A stretch of DNA of 6,928 nucleotides from Spirosoma fluviale (GCA_945906915.1 CAMDSI010000115.1:1-6928); one strand, 5' to 3'. Shown: positions 1 to 5,967, counted from the first letter of the stretch. Notes: a model not told the origin generated them from the sequence alone. Program-made: numbers and translations.

Positions 1-69
1 AAATAGGATTCCCAACATCCAAAACAGGAGGATTCGGACAAAAGGAAAACGAGAAAAATAGGAATTCAT
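1..69 (-). CDS. 5' end of a hydrophobic protein, possibly ComEC/Rec2 (partial)
   Basis: An ATG at 69-67 opens a frame that stays open for 23 codons to the window edge. It lies 17 nt downstream of the nadD stop on the same strand. The visible N-terminus is a short polar lead (MNSYFSR) followed by a hydrophobic stretch, PFVRILLFWMLGILF. A Pro-Phe-x-Arg motif leading into a first membrane helix is, from memory, typical of ComEC/Rec2 DNA-uptake channel proteins of Bacteroidota. That resemblance is the only basis for the name, and any other membrane protein is possible. The tight spacing and shared strand suggest cotranscription with nadD. There is no obvious Shine-Dalgarno sequence. The rest of the gene lies outside the window. 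Confidence 0.5.
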   Translation of the reverse strand, partial: MNSYFSRFPFVRILLFWMLGILF

Positions 70-86
70 CGATTAGGCGGAAAGGC

Positions 87-659
87 CTAAAGGTAGAAGT
101 TTTTAGTAGAGATTAAGGCCTCCACTTCATCAGGAACTAGATATTTAATCGATTGCCCTTGTTGAATACAGGCCCGAATATAGGTAGCAGAAATATGTAA
201 AACAGGCGCCTCGATCCGCTGAACGTTCTTATGTTCCCACAAATCTGAGCTTTTCTCTTCTCCTCGGGGATATATATAGAGGCCATAATAATCAAGTATT
301 TGGTGGTAGTTTTTCCAGCTTTTGAACTGTTCTAAATTATCGCCCCCTAAAATGAGTTTGAATTCGGTCTCCGGATGACGCTCGGCTAAATGAACCAGCG
401 TATCTATCGTGTAGGAAGGACGCGGTAAATGAAACTCAATATCTGACGATTTGAAGGCAAAATTATCTGCAATAGCCCGGTCCACTAGATCTAAACGATC
501 AAATTCGTGCAAGAGACTCTTGGATTTTTTATGTGGATTTTGGGGAGAAACGACGAACCAAATTTGGTCTACCTCCGTCTGATTCAACACGGCCTGCGCA
601 ATGATCAAATGACCCTGGTGAATGGGGTTAAAAGAACCAAAAAACAGGCCTACTTTCAT
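87..659 (-). CDS. nadD: nicotinate-nucleotide adenylyltransferase (NadD)
   Basis: This cytosolic enzyme joins ATP and nicotinate mononucleotide to make deamido-NAD, the step before NAD synthetase. The 190-residue protein has the normal family length. The nucleotidyltransferase signature GSFNPIHQGH is at residues 8-17, with H14 and H17 as the ATP-binding HxGH pair. VSPQNPHK lies at 38-45, SYTIDTL at 82-88, GGDN at 105-108, and the second ATP-binding motif ISATYIR at 156-162. These match NadD better than CoaD or NadM. The ATG start overlaps the gmk stop by 4 nt (ATGA), which implies translational coupling. The gmk-nadD pair is, to my knowledge, a recurrent arrangement in Bacteroidota. No key residue appears to be missing. 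Confidence 0.97.
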   Translation of the reverse strand: MKVGLFFGSFNPIHQGHLIIAQAVLNQTEVDQIWFVVSPQNPHKKSKSLLHEFDRLDLVDRAIADNFAFKSSDIEFHLPRPSYTIDTLVHLAERHPETEFKLILGGDNLEQFKSWKNYHQILDYYGLYIYPRGEEKSSDLWEHKNVQRIEAPVLHISATYIRACIQQGQSIKYLVPDEVEALISTKNFYL

Positions 660-1225
660 GCTTTCTTCAATTGATCGTATAAGGCTTGCGCATCAGCCAA
701 GGCCTCCTCCAGCTTATCATTCACTAAAATCACATCAAATTGTTCCTGGAAAGACCACTCAAATTTCATCTTAAATATACGCTTCGACAAAGCCTCTTCG
801 TCTTCTGTGCCACGTGAACGCAAACGATCTTCCAGCATTTCGAGGGTAGGAACCTTCACAAAAACCGCTAAAGCGCGATCCCCGTAATATTTTTTCAAGG
901 CCAAGCCTCCACGAACATCCACGTCAAAAATAACGTGCTTTCCTGTCGCCCAAATGCGCTCAATCTCTGATTTCAGCGTTCCATAATAGGCACCAGAATA
1001 GACCTCTTCCCATTCCACAAATTCATCATTTGCAATTTTCTGGCGAAAGTCATCGGGCGTTAAAAAATAATAATCCTTTCCGTGCTCCTCATGGCGACCC
1101 CGTTTATCCCGCGTACACGCCGAGATAGAAAAGCCTAAATCAGCATTGCGCGCTAATAATTCTTTAACTATGGTAGTTTTGCCTGAGCCCGAAGGGGCGG
1201 AAAATATGATGAGTTTGCCTTCCAA
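656..1225 (-). CDS. gmk: guanylate kinase (Gmk), TTG start
   Basis: Guanylate kinase phosphorylates GMP to GDP with ATP and feeds GTP, dGTP and signalling-nucleotide pools. The 189-residue protein carries the P-loop APSGSGKT at 10-17 and the GMP-binding region around 33-54 (S33, S35, T38-R39, then E46-x-x-G49 and YYF at 52-54). IFDVDVRGG at 99-107 corresponds to the Walker-B/GMP-contact segment, and RLRSRGTEDEEALSKRI at 134-150 to the lid. The start is TTG at 1225-1223. The frame is closed by a TAA only five codons upstream, no ATG lies between, and the next possible Met would remove the P-loop. That same TAA ends the upstream anti-sigma gene, so the two genes share a frame across a 12-nt gap. 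I see no clear ribosome-binding site, so coupled reinitiation is likely. The nadD start overlaps its stop. Confidence 0.96.
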   Translation of the reverse strand: MEGKLIIFSAPSGSGKTTIVKELLARNADLGFSISACTRDKRGRHEEHGKDYYFLTPDDFRQKIANDEFVEWEEVYSGAYYGTLKSEIERIWATGKHVIFDVDVRGGLALKKYYGDRALAVFVKVPTLEMLEDRLRSRGTEDEEALSKRIFKMKFEWSFQEQFDVILVNDKLEEALADAQALYDQLKKA

Positions 1226-1237
1226 AAATTCTGATGA

Positions 1238-1519
1238 TTATATGAACCAACAAAATAAGGGAATTAAGAGCAATATAAGCAGTAGAATCGATGATATTTT
1301 TAAACGAAGGCTATCTATCAAACTGGATGGGCATTTCGAGTGGCAGGAGGATTTTAATGCTTTACGCAAAGCTAATTCCAGCTCATGTCCTTCTTTACAA
1401 GGCAAACACTGATCCTTGTTAGCTAAAAATGTTGACTCTTCCTCCGCAGTCGCTTCCTTATCCAAGATTCGTTGGATCAGCTTCAGGCAATCAGATTGGT
1501 GGGAACAATTCGTCTTCAT
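1238..1519 (-). CDS. small RsrA-like (ZAS-type) anti-sigma factor with a C-terminal membrane segment
   Basis: The 93-residue protein is Cys-rich and lies directly downstream of an ECF sigma gene (38-nt gap). Its layout matches the RsrA/zinc-binding anti-sigma fold: HQSDC with C11, LDKEAT at 19-24, CLPC at 38-41, and a later Cys pair (C59, C63) before a basic LRLKI stretch. In RsrA, C11, H37, C41 and C44 hold zinc, and disulphide formation releases the sigma factor. Here C11, C38 and C41 are kept, but the position of the zinc-ligand His (four before the first Cys of CxxC) is N34, encoded by AAC. Residues 77-93 form a hydrophobic C-terminal segment (SILLLILLLIPLFCWFI) that could anchor it in the membrane; RsrA is soluble. 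Binding of the neighbouring sigma factor is inferred. Zinc binding is uncertain because of N34, although H7, H45 or H60 might substitute. Confidence 0.8.
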   Translation of the reverse strand: MKTNCSHQSDCLKLIQRILDKEATAEEESTFLANKDQCLPCKEGHELELALRKALKSSCHSKCPSSLIDSLRLKISSILLLILLLIPLFCWFI

Positions 1520-1557
1520 AGTTTTTAAAACATAGCTTCAACTAAAATAGTTCCTGA

Positions 1558-2163
1558 CTAGGCTGACAACATGTCAGTTTTATAACCTTTCTTTTCCGCA
1601 TAGGAGGCTAAGGTTTCTTTTAAAAAGGCACGAGCTCGGTGAAGACGGGAACGCACGGTACCGATGGGGATATTCAGGATTTTAGCCATTTCCTCGTAGC
1701 TAAACTCCTCTAAATCACACAGGATGATGATCATCCTAAAATCAACAGGTAAAGCCTGAATGGCAGTCGTAATTTCATCCCCTAGCATTTCATTCACCGT
1801 TTCAGCCTTCAAATCCGCTTGAAAAGCAGGTTCAGGATCGTCGTCCCCGGCAAAAGATTGCTCCACCCATTCGAATTCTACTTTGGATGGACCTCGGGAT
1901 TTTTTTCGGTAATCGTTGATGAAGTTATTCTTGAGAATGCGGAATAACCAGGCTTTGGCATAAGTCCCAGGCTCAAAAGACCCGATAAAACGAAATGCGC
2001 GCATGCACGTATCTTGCACTAAATCATGCGCATCATCCTCGTCATTCGTCAGTCGAAGGGCAAAATTATACATCGCATCTAGGTGAGGCACAAACTCTTT
2101 TTCGAAGAGTGATCTTGATTGCGATTCTGTCAGCGCGATGGCTGAACTTGTTTCTGTACTCAT
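1558..2163 (-). CDS. ECF (group 4) RNA polymerase sigma factor, SigR/RpoE-like
   Basis: This 201-residue protein would direct RNA polymerase core to a stress regulon. Region 2 spans about 20-90: FVPHLDAMYNFALRLT, DAHDLVQDTCMRAFR (core binding and -10 recognition), then AKAWLFRILKNNFINDYRKK. Region 4 spans about 130-190: ALPVDFRMIIILCDLEEFSYEEMAKILNIPIGTVRSRLHR, with a helix-turn-helix at about 155-178. An acidic linker (about 97-125) joins them. The PHLD, KAWLFRIL-N-FIN-YRKK and IPIGTV-SRLHR patterns closely resemble Streptomyces SigR, the thiol-oxidative-stress sigma factor controlled by RsrA. The next gene encodes an RsrA-like protein, which supports that assignment. The ATG at 2163 is the first Met and gives a normal N-terminus. 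The 69-nt gap to mreD holds no terminator and no canonical housekeeping promoter I can recognise; autoregulation from its own promoter is possible but not seen. The regulon is unknown. Confidence 0.93.
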   Translation of the reverse strand: MSTETSSAIALTESQSRSLFEKEFVPHLDAMYNFALRLTNDEDDAHDLVQDTCMRAFRFIGSFEPGTYAKAWLFRILKNNFINDYRKKSRGPSKVEFEWVEQSFAGDDDPEPAFQADLKAETVNEMLGDEITTAIQALPVDFRMIIILCDLEEFSYEEMAKILNIPIGTVRSRLHRARAFLKETLASYAEKKGYKTDMLSA

Positions 2164-2232
2164 GGCGGTTTATCTATAAGATATCCCTATGCTTACAATT
2201 TAAACGCCAAGAATGAAAGATGACAAAAAGAC

Positions 2233-2742
2233 TTATTTACCTTTGTTAAATAACTCTAACAAAGTAAATACGATAAGTCCCAAAAGGGTGCTTAAAAATG
2301 CCTTCAGCAGGCTGAGTCCGAATAAATTGGCATTACTTGCCTCTAAAAGAAACAAGACGAGATGATGCGTGAACAACATCATACCTAAATAGGGGAAAAA
2401 CCACATCCATTTCATCTCATCCAGACTAATAGACGACCGCTCATCATACCCATTCGCAGGTGTCAAAAATTTAAAGATAGCTGGTCGCAACCAAGCCACT
2501 AAAACCGTTGCAAAGGCATGCATGCCATGCGTATTATAAAAGATATCTAATAACCAGCCTAAGGCGAACCCACCTAAAATTAGATAAACGGGCGGCGTAT
2601 CAATCGGCGCTTTCACGATAGCCCATAAATAAATGAAGCAAAATCCATAATAAAATAAGGCCAAATCCCGCAAGAATAATAATTGCACGACGATCGATAC
2701 AACAACCGCAATCAACCACTTGTATTGAAAATTTGCGCTCAT
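2233..2742 (-). CDS. mreD: rod shape-determining protein MreD
   Basis: MreD is an inner-membrane protein of the elongasome that works with MreC and MreB to guide lateral wall synthesis. The 169 residues are mostly hydrophobic, with about six membrane segments near 9-25, 29-45, 51-69, 72-92, 112-134 and 143-163. The LDIFYNTHGMHAFA stretch (65-78) matches the family's conserved D-x(n)-G-x-H-A region between helices. MreD sequences diverge widely, so position is important evidence: the ATG follows the mreC stop by one nucleotide, in the standard mreB-mreC-mreD order. The usual downstream partners in many Bacteroidota, a class B PBP2 gene and rodA, do not follow; an ECF sigma gene does. Confidence 0.93.
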   Translation of the reverse strand: MSANFQYKWLIAVVVSIVVQLLFLRDLALFYYGFCFIYLWAIVKAPIDTPPVYLILGGFALGWLLDIFYNTHGMHAFATVLVAWLRPAIFKFLTPANGYDERSSISLDEMKWMWFFPYLGMMLFTHHLVLFLLEASNANLFGLSLLKAFLSTLLGLIVFTLLELFNKGK

Positions 2743-2743
2743 G

Positions 2744-3583
2744 TTAGTCGATTTTAGGTTTAGCTTGTTCTAATTTCTCCTGCTGTCCCGAAAATTTATT
2801 CTCAATCACATACACATACCGCAGTGTGGAGAAATGAGTCAATAACATTACTTTAATGTCATGGAAAGTGCCGTCATCCTGCAAACCGACTTTAGCCACA
2901 ATCCCAATCGGAATATTAGGAGGATACACCGCATTATAGTCGGAGGTGACGATAGTATCGCCTTTAACTACTTTCTTGTATTTGGATACATCCATCAGCT
3001 CTGCTACTTCCGTCTGGTAGCCTGGCCATTTAAGGTAGCCTAGTTCGCCGGATGATTTGATTTTCGCAGAAACCGTATTACTTGTGTGTAAAACAGATAC
3101 GATTAAAGCCAAATCCGGGGTACATGAAATCACCTTCCCCACAATTCCAGTCGAAGAAATTACGGCCATTCCGGGCTTAATGCCGTCTTTGTAGCCTTTT
3201 TCGATGGTTAAATAATTTTGGGAATTTCGGGTACTCTGATCGATCACCTTACAAGCAATGGGTTTGTAGCGATCTAAGGCAGCTGTGCTAAAAAAGACCG
3301 GAAGATCCGCCTTCTGTTGCACTTGTGCCTGCAATTGAAAAATTTGTTGATGTAATTTTTGATTCTCTAAGGCTAATTCCCCATTGATTTCCCGCAATTG
3401 ATGGTAAGATGCCACTTCTTGTCGGGTAGATAAAATAGACGCTGCCCAGGCATTCGTCGTATTAAAATAAAGGGTATGCTGGTAATTATTGTAAGTAAAC
3501 ACAGACCAAAGACTGATCCCCTGCAGCAGAACAAACAAGAGCAGGTTTCGCTGACGCAATAAAAACTCAAACAGTTGATTCAT
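2744..3583 (-). CDS. mreC: rod shape-determining protein MreC
   Basis: MreC is a bitopic membrane protein whose periplasmic beta domain links the cytoplasmic MreB filament to the penicillin-binding protein/RodA synthases. The 279 residues fit the family length. A short cytoplasmic N-terminus (FLLRQRN) precedes a membrane helix at about 13-30. A Gln- and Leu-rich predicted coiled coil runs from about 52 to 92 and should drive dimerisation. The beta domain follows from about 105, containing the family-like YLTIEKGYKDGIKPGMAV-S-GIVGKV segment, VVKGDTIVTSD, and PPNIPIGIV. The gene lies 6 nt after mreB and 1 nt before mreD. A GGGG run abuts the ATG, too close to act as a normal Shine-Dalgarno sequence. 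Confidence 0.96.
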   Translation of the reverse strand: MNQLFEFLLRQRNLLLFVLLQGISLWSVFTYNNYQHTLYFNTTNAWAASILSTRQEVASYHQLREINGELALENQKLHQQIFQLQAQVQQKADLPVFFSTAALDRYKPIACKVIDQSTRNSQNYLTIEKGYKDGIKPGMAVISSTGIVGKVISCTPDLALIVSVLHTSNTVSAKIKSSGELGYLKWPGYQTEVAELMDVSKYKKVVKGDTIVTSDYNAVYPPNIPIGIVAKVGLQDDGTFHDIKVMLLTHFSTLRYVYVIENKFSGQQEKLEQAKPKID

Positions 3584-3589
3584 CCCCTA

Positions 3590-4615
3590 CTAGGTAATCA
3601 ATACCGCACGGTATTTCTCTAAGTTTTTCAAGATCTCCCCCGTTCCGCGAATTACCGCCTTCAAAGGATCATCCGCCACGTGTACTTTCAATTGCGTCTT
3701 CTTCTCAATACGCTTATCTAATCCGTGCAACATCGCACCACCACCCGCTAGATGAATACCGTTGTGGAAAATATCGCCAGATAATTCAGCTGGAGCTCTT
3801 TGTAAGGTCTCCATAATCGCCACCTCAATTTTAGTAATCGAGCTATCTAAAGCATAGGCAATTTCCGAATAATTGATTAGGATTTCCTTAGGGATACCTG
3901 TCATTTGATCACGGCCGCGAATTTCAAAATCCGCTGGAGGATTCTCTAATTCTGGCAAAGCAGATCCTACTTGAATCTTGATCTGCTCAGCAGAACGCTC
4001 ACCGATAACTAATTTATGTTCTCTTAATAAATAATCCTTAATGTCACGCGTGAACTCATCCCCCGCTACACGAATCGAATTTTCTACTACGATACCACTC
4101 AAAGAAATAATCGCCACTTCCGTGGTTCCTCCTCCAATATCTACTACAAGTGATCCATTCGGTTGTTCAATATCAATTCCGATACCGATTGCCGCAGCAA
4201 TAGGTTCGTGTACCATATACACTTCACGTGCTCCAGCGTGTTCTGCGGAGTCTTTTACGGCTCTTTTTTCCACCTCGGTAATACCTGATGGAATACAAAT
4301 CACCATTCGTAAGGCTGGAGAAAAGAAGGAATTTCCTTTATCCATCATCTTGATTAAACCACGCATCATTAATTCTGCCGCGGTAAAGTCAGCAATCACA
4401 CCGTCTTTTAAGGGACGAATTGTCTTGATGTTATCATTTGTTTTTTCGTGCATCATCATTGCCTGACGACCCACCGCTAACACCTTATTGGTGTTACGAT
4501 CTAATGCAATTATGGAAGGTTCATCTACGACCACCTGATCTTTGTGAATAATCAAGGTGTTCGCCGTACCTAAGTCCATGGCAATATCCTTCGAAAGAAA
4601 ATTAAATAAGCCCAT
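3590..4615 (-). CDS. mreB: rod shape-determining protein MreB (actin-like)
   Basis: MreB polymerises with ATP into membrane-bound filaments that orient cell-wall synthesis. The 341-residue protein has the expected length. It carries the actin-superfamily phosphate-1 motif DLGTANT (14-20), phosphate-2 motif DIGGGTTEVAII (159-170) and adenosine motif LAGGGAMLHGL (289-299). The connecting region HEPIAAAIGIGI (136-147), with the catalytic-type Glu, is present. The N-terminal MGLFNFLSKD can act as an amphipathic membrane-binding lead. The start is the first in-frame ATG and agrees with other MreB N-termini. The gene heads the mreBCD unit and faces away from an AraC-type gene across 294 bp. No defect is visible. 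Confidence 0.98.
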   Translation of the reverse strand: MGLFNFLSKDIAMDLGTANTLIIHKDQVVVDEPSIIALDRNTNKVLAVGRQAMMMHEKTNDNIKTIRPLKDGVIADFTAAELMMRGLIKMMDKGNSFFSPALRMVICIPSGITEVEKRAVKDSAEHAGAREVYMVHEPIAAAIGIGIDIEQPNGSLVVDIGGGTTEVAIISLSGIVVENSIRVAGDEFTRDIKDYLLREHKLVIGERSAEQIKIQVGSALPELENPPADFEIRGRDQMTGIPKEILINYSEIAYALDSSITKIEVAIMETLQRAPAELSGDIFHNGIHLAGGGAMLHGLDKRIEKKTQLKVHVADDPLKAVIRGTGEILKNLEKYRAVLIT

Positions 4616-4637
4616 CTGATTTTGTGATAGTAAAACA

Positions 4638-4645
4638 CAAATTTA
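4638..4645 (-). promoter_or_regulatory. candidate mreB promoter, -7 element
   Basis: On the minus strand this reads TAAATTTG, an exact match to the Bacteroidota -7 consensus TAnnTTTG. It lies 22 nt upstream of the mreB ATG, so the leader would be only about 15 nt. No TTG is found at the usual 17-23 nt upstream (the nearest partial match is TTC at 4670-4668), so the -33 part is weak. The box overlaps one arm of a 6-bp inverted repeat, TTTGTG (4621-4626) and CACAAA (4636-4641), which could modulate transcription or the leader RNA. It is the only such match for this strand in the intergenic region. Confidence 0.4.
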
Positions 4646-4823
4646 CATAAAAAATGCCCTAAATTTTGAAAAAAATAGAAATTTACAATTTCCTCGAAAT
4701 AATCATAAAATAGGCCAAAGCAGATGCTCCGAATTACTTCCATCCAATAATCTGCCTCTTATTGATATATTACAAATAAATACCCGAAAAAAAACAGGAC
4801 AAATCAAGCAAATTAATCGACGA

Positions 4824-4840
4824 AATAATTTGGAATTATT
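4824..4840. promoter_or_regulatory. candidate operator dyad over the -33 element
   Basis: Perfect 7-bp inverted repeat AATAATT-TGG-AATTATT. Its centre coincides with the -33 TTG of the promoter for the AraC-type gene, so a bound dimer would block or adjust that promoter. The arms are AT-only and could arise by chance in this AT-rich gap. AraC-type proteins more often bind direct repeats, so autoregulation is only one possibility. Confidence 0.35.
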
Positions 4841-4859
4841 ATCTGTTTTATTAGTTTTG
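4829..4859 (+). promoter_or_regulatory. Bacteroidota-type promoter of the AraC-family gene
   Basis: The -33 element TTTG (4829-4832) and -7 element TAGTTTTG (4852-4859) are separated by 19 nt. This fits the TTG / TAnnTTTG housekeeping promoter known from Bacteroidota. Transcription should begin near 4865, giving a leader of about 45 nt before the ATG at 4910. Confidence 0.65.
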
Positions 4860-4884
4860 TCCAAGTTTATTTAGGAAATCGTAT

Positions 4885-4910
4885 TAATTACACCGTTTGG
4901 TGATAAATTA
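4885..4910 (+). promoter_or_regulatory. possible leader hairpin touching the start codon
   Basis: The leader can fold as TAATT (4885-4889) with AATTA (4906-4910) and, inside it, CACC (4891-4894) with GGTG (4899-4902) around a GTTT loop. An asymmetric internal loop separates the two short stems. The outer stem includes the A of the ATG. No Shine-Dalgarno sequence is present, so start-codon accessibility could influence expression. The stems are short, so this is tentative. Confidence 0.25.
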
Positions 4911-5836
4911 TGGAAGATTACAACAAGATCATTGAGTCCTTAGGTGTTAAATTCATCAAAGCGAGAAACATTAGAATATTACAACCGATTCGTATCAAGA
5001 ATTTCTATGATGTAGAAAATTCACTCTTGATATTGTACAAAGGGGAGGTATCTTTTGGTGAAGAGGAGACGCCGGTAGAAGAGGGTGATATGCTATTTAT
5101 CCCTGGCGGTAAAATGATCAGCGTAACTTACGGAAATGCAGAAAAACCGAAAGCCGTGAACAATGAAGAGTTCATGACACATCGGGAATTGTATTTTGAC
5201 CAAAACACCGATGCAGCTCAAATCGGAACGCAACCTAACTCGTTCGGAATGGTGGCCTTCGAAGCGAAAGTTTTCGATTCAGTTAACTTCTTTACTTCCC
5301 TAGATATTCCTCCGTTTTTAATCAAACGCGACGATAAATTAGCGGCAACGATCCGCGAAATTTTAGAAGAAGATCTTTCTGATGCCATCGGTAAAGGACG
5401 TATCATTAAGATCAAAACGGAAGAGATTGTTATCGAAGTAATTCGCTATATCATCGAGAACCGTTTGTTCGTGGAACAATTAGCCACGAATTCAACTTAC
5501 TTTAAAGATCCACGCTTAATCGATATCTTCGCTTATATCAAGGATCATTTGGGTGGTGATTTATCGAACAAAGTTTTAGCAAACGTAGCAAACGTTTCTG
5601 AGGACTATGTAGGTCAATATTTCAAGATGTTAACGGGTATTAACCCTCAAGATTATATCGAGTACCAACGTATGGAAGCGGCGGTAGGTTTACTTCGTAC
5701 GACGAAGAAATCCATCCGCGCGATCGGTTCCGAGGTAGGTTACAAAGACACCGCGTATTTCTGCCGTCGTTTCAAGATGATGTTCGGCATTCCAGCTGGA
5801 AAGATGAGACGAAGAGAGTCGTTGATGAATATTTAA
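4910..5836 (+). CDS. AraC-family transcriptional regulator with a cupin-like N-terminal domain
   Basis: The 308-residue protein has an N-terminal sensor part and a C-terminal DNA-binding domain. Residues about 20-75 look like a cupin/AraC jelly-roll: ILYKGEVSFGEEETPVEEGDMLFIPGGK contains the G-x(n)-GD-x-x-x-I-P-x-G pattern. A middle, largely helical segment (about 138-195) may mediate dimerisation. The AraC domain spans about 203-303, with the first helix-turn-helix at about 219-240 (LSNKVLANVANVSEDYVGQYFK) and the second at about 267-290 (SIRAIGSEVGYKDTAYFCRRFK), then the family-typical FGIPAGKMRR end. The ligand and target genes are unknown. It is transcribed divergently from mreB, so the shared 294-bp region is a natural place to look for binding. 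A promoter fits at 4829-4859 and a terminator follows immediately. Codon use resembles the neighbours. Confidence 0.92.
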   Translation: MEDYNKIIESLGVKFIKARNIRILQPIRIKNFYDVENSLLILYKGEVSFGEEETPVEEGDMLFIPGGKMISVTYGNAEKPKAVNNEEFMTHRELYFDQNTDAAQIGTQPNSFGMVAFEAKVFDSVNFFTSLDIPPFLIKRDDKLAATIREILEEDLSDAIGKGRIIKIKTEEIVIEVIRYIIENRLFVEQLATNSTYFKDPRLIDIFAYIKDHLGGDLSNKVLANVANVSEDYVGQYFKMLTGINPQDYIEYQRMEAAVGLLRTTKKSIRAIGSEVGYKDTAYFCRRFKMMFGIPAGKMRRRESLMNI

Positions 5837-5873
5837 CAAAAAAGCCTGCTGAAATCAGCAGGCTTTTTTGTTA
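5834..5873. terminator. bidirectional intrinsic terminator
   Basis: A perfect 19-bp inverted repeat (5834-5852 and 5855-5873) surrounds a 2-nt loop. The GC-rich core GCCTGCTGA / TCAGCAGGC is flanked by A6 at 5838-5843 and T6 at 5864-5869, so it forms a hairpin plus U-tract on both strands. The repeat begins in the TAA stop of the AraC-type gene. It can end that transcript and also the convergent pseudouridine synthase transcript arriving from the right. Confidence 0.93.
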
Positions 5874-5946
5874 GTAACTAGTATCCAGTAGTCAGTAGTC
5901 AGTTTCTGATTAGCGACTGTCTACTGTTTACCGGCTACTGGCTACT
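5873..5946. repeat. palindromic array of degenerate heptamers (5 direct + 5 inverted)
   Basis: Five consecutive 7-mers start at 5873, 5880, 5887, 5894 and 5901, each beginning AGT (for example AGTAGTC, present twice). After a 4-nt spacer (GATT, 5908-5911), five more 7-mers run 5912-5946 as the reverse complement type, ending in ACT or ACC (for example GGCTACT, present twice). The two halves mirror each other unit by unit with mismatches, so they can form a long imperfect hairpin. The array lies between the terminator and the 3' end of the convergent pseudouridine synthase gene. It recalls the heptanucleotide short tandem repeats described in cyanobacteria; function is unknown. The spacer to the gene (5947-5967) holds nothing else I recognise. 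Confidence 0.75.
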
Positions 5947-5967
5947 GTAGCCGCAGCTCCGCTTCGA

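Noticed and set aside
1146..1412. 88-residue open frame on the plus strand
   Set aside because: It lies antisense to gmk and the anti-sigma gene, both strongly supported, and its translation shows no recognisable domain.
1238..1519. Reading the hydrophobic C-terminus of the anti-sigma protein as a frameshift artefact
   Set aside because: The segment is a coherent 17-residue hydrophobic helix followed by a stop with normal spacing to gmk; nothing in the sequence points to a broken frame, though homologue comparison would be decisive.
2164..2208. Imperfect inverted repeat (GGCGGTTTA / TAAACGCC) between mreD and the sigma gene
   Set aside because: The 28-nt loop, a bulged base and the lack of a T-tract argue against a terminator; too weak to call an operator.
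1995..2216. 73-residue plus-strand frame across the sigma gene start and the upstream gap
   Set aside because: Mostly antisense to the sigma gene, with no ribosome-binding site and no recognisable motif.
3373..3570. Cys-rich 65-residue minus-strand frame inside mreC
   Set aside because: It is an alternative frame of the mreC N-terminal region; the mreC frame has the membrane helix and coiled coil expected.
4041..4466. 141-residue open frame on the plus strand
   Set aside because: It is antisense to the conserved core of mreB and has a low-complexity Ser/Ile/Pro-rich translation typical of a shadow frame.
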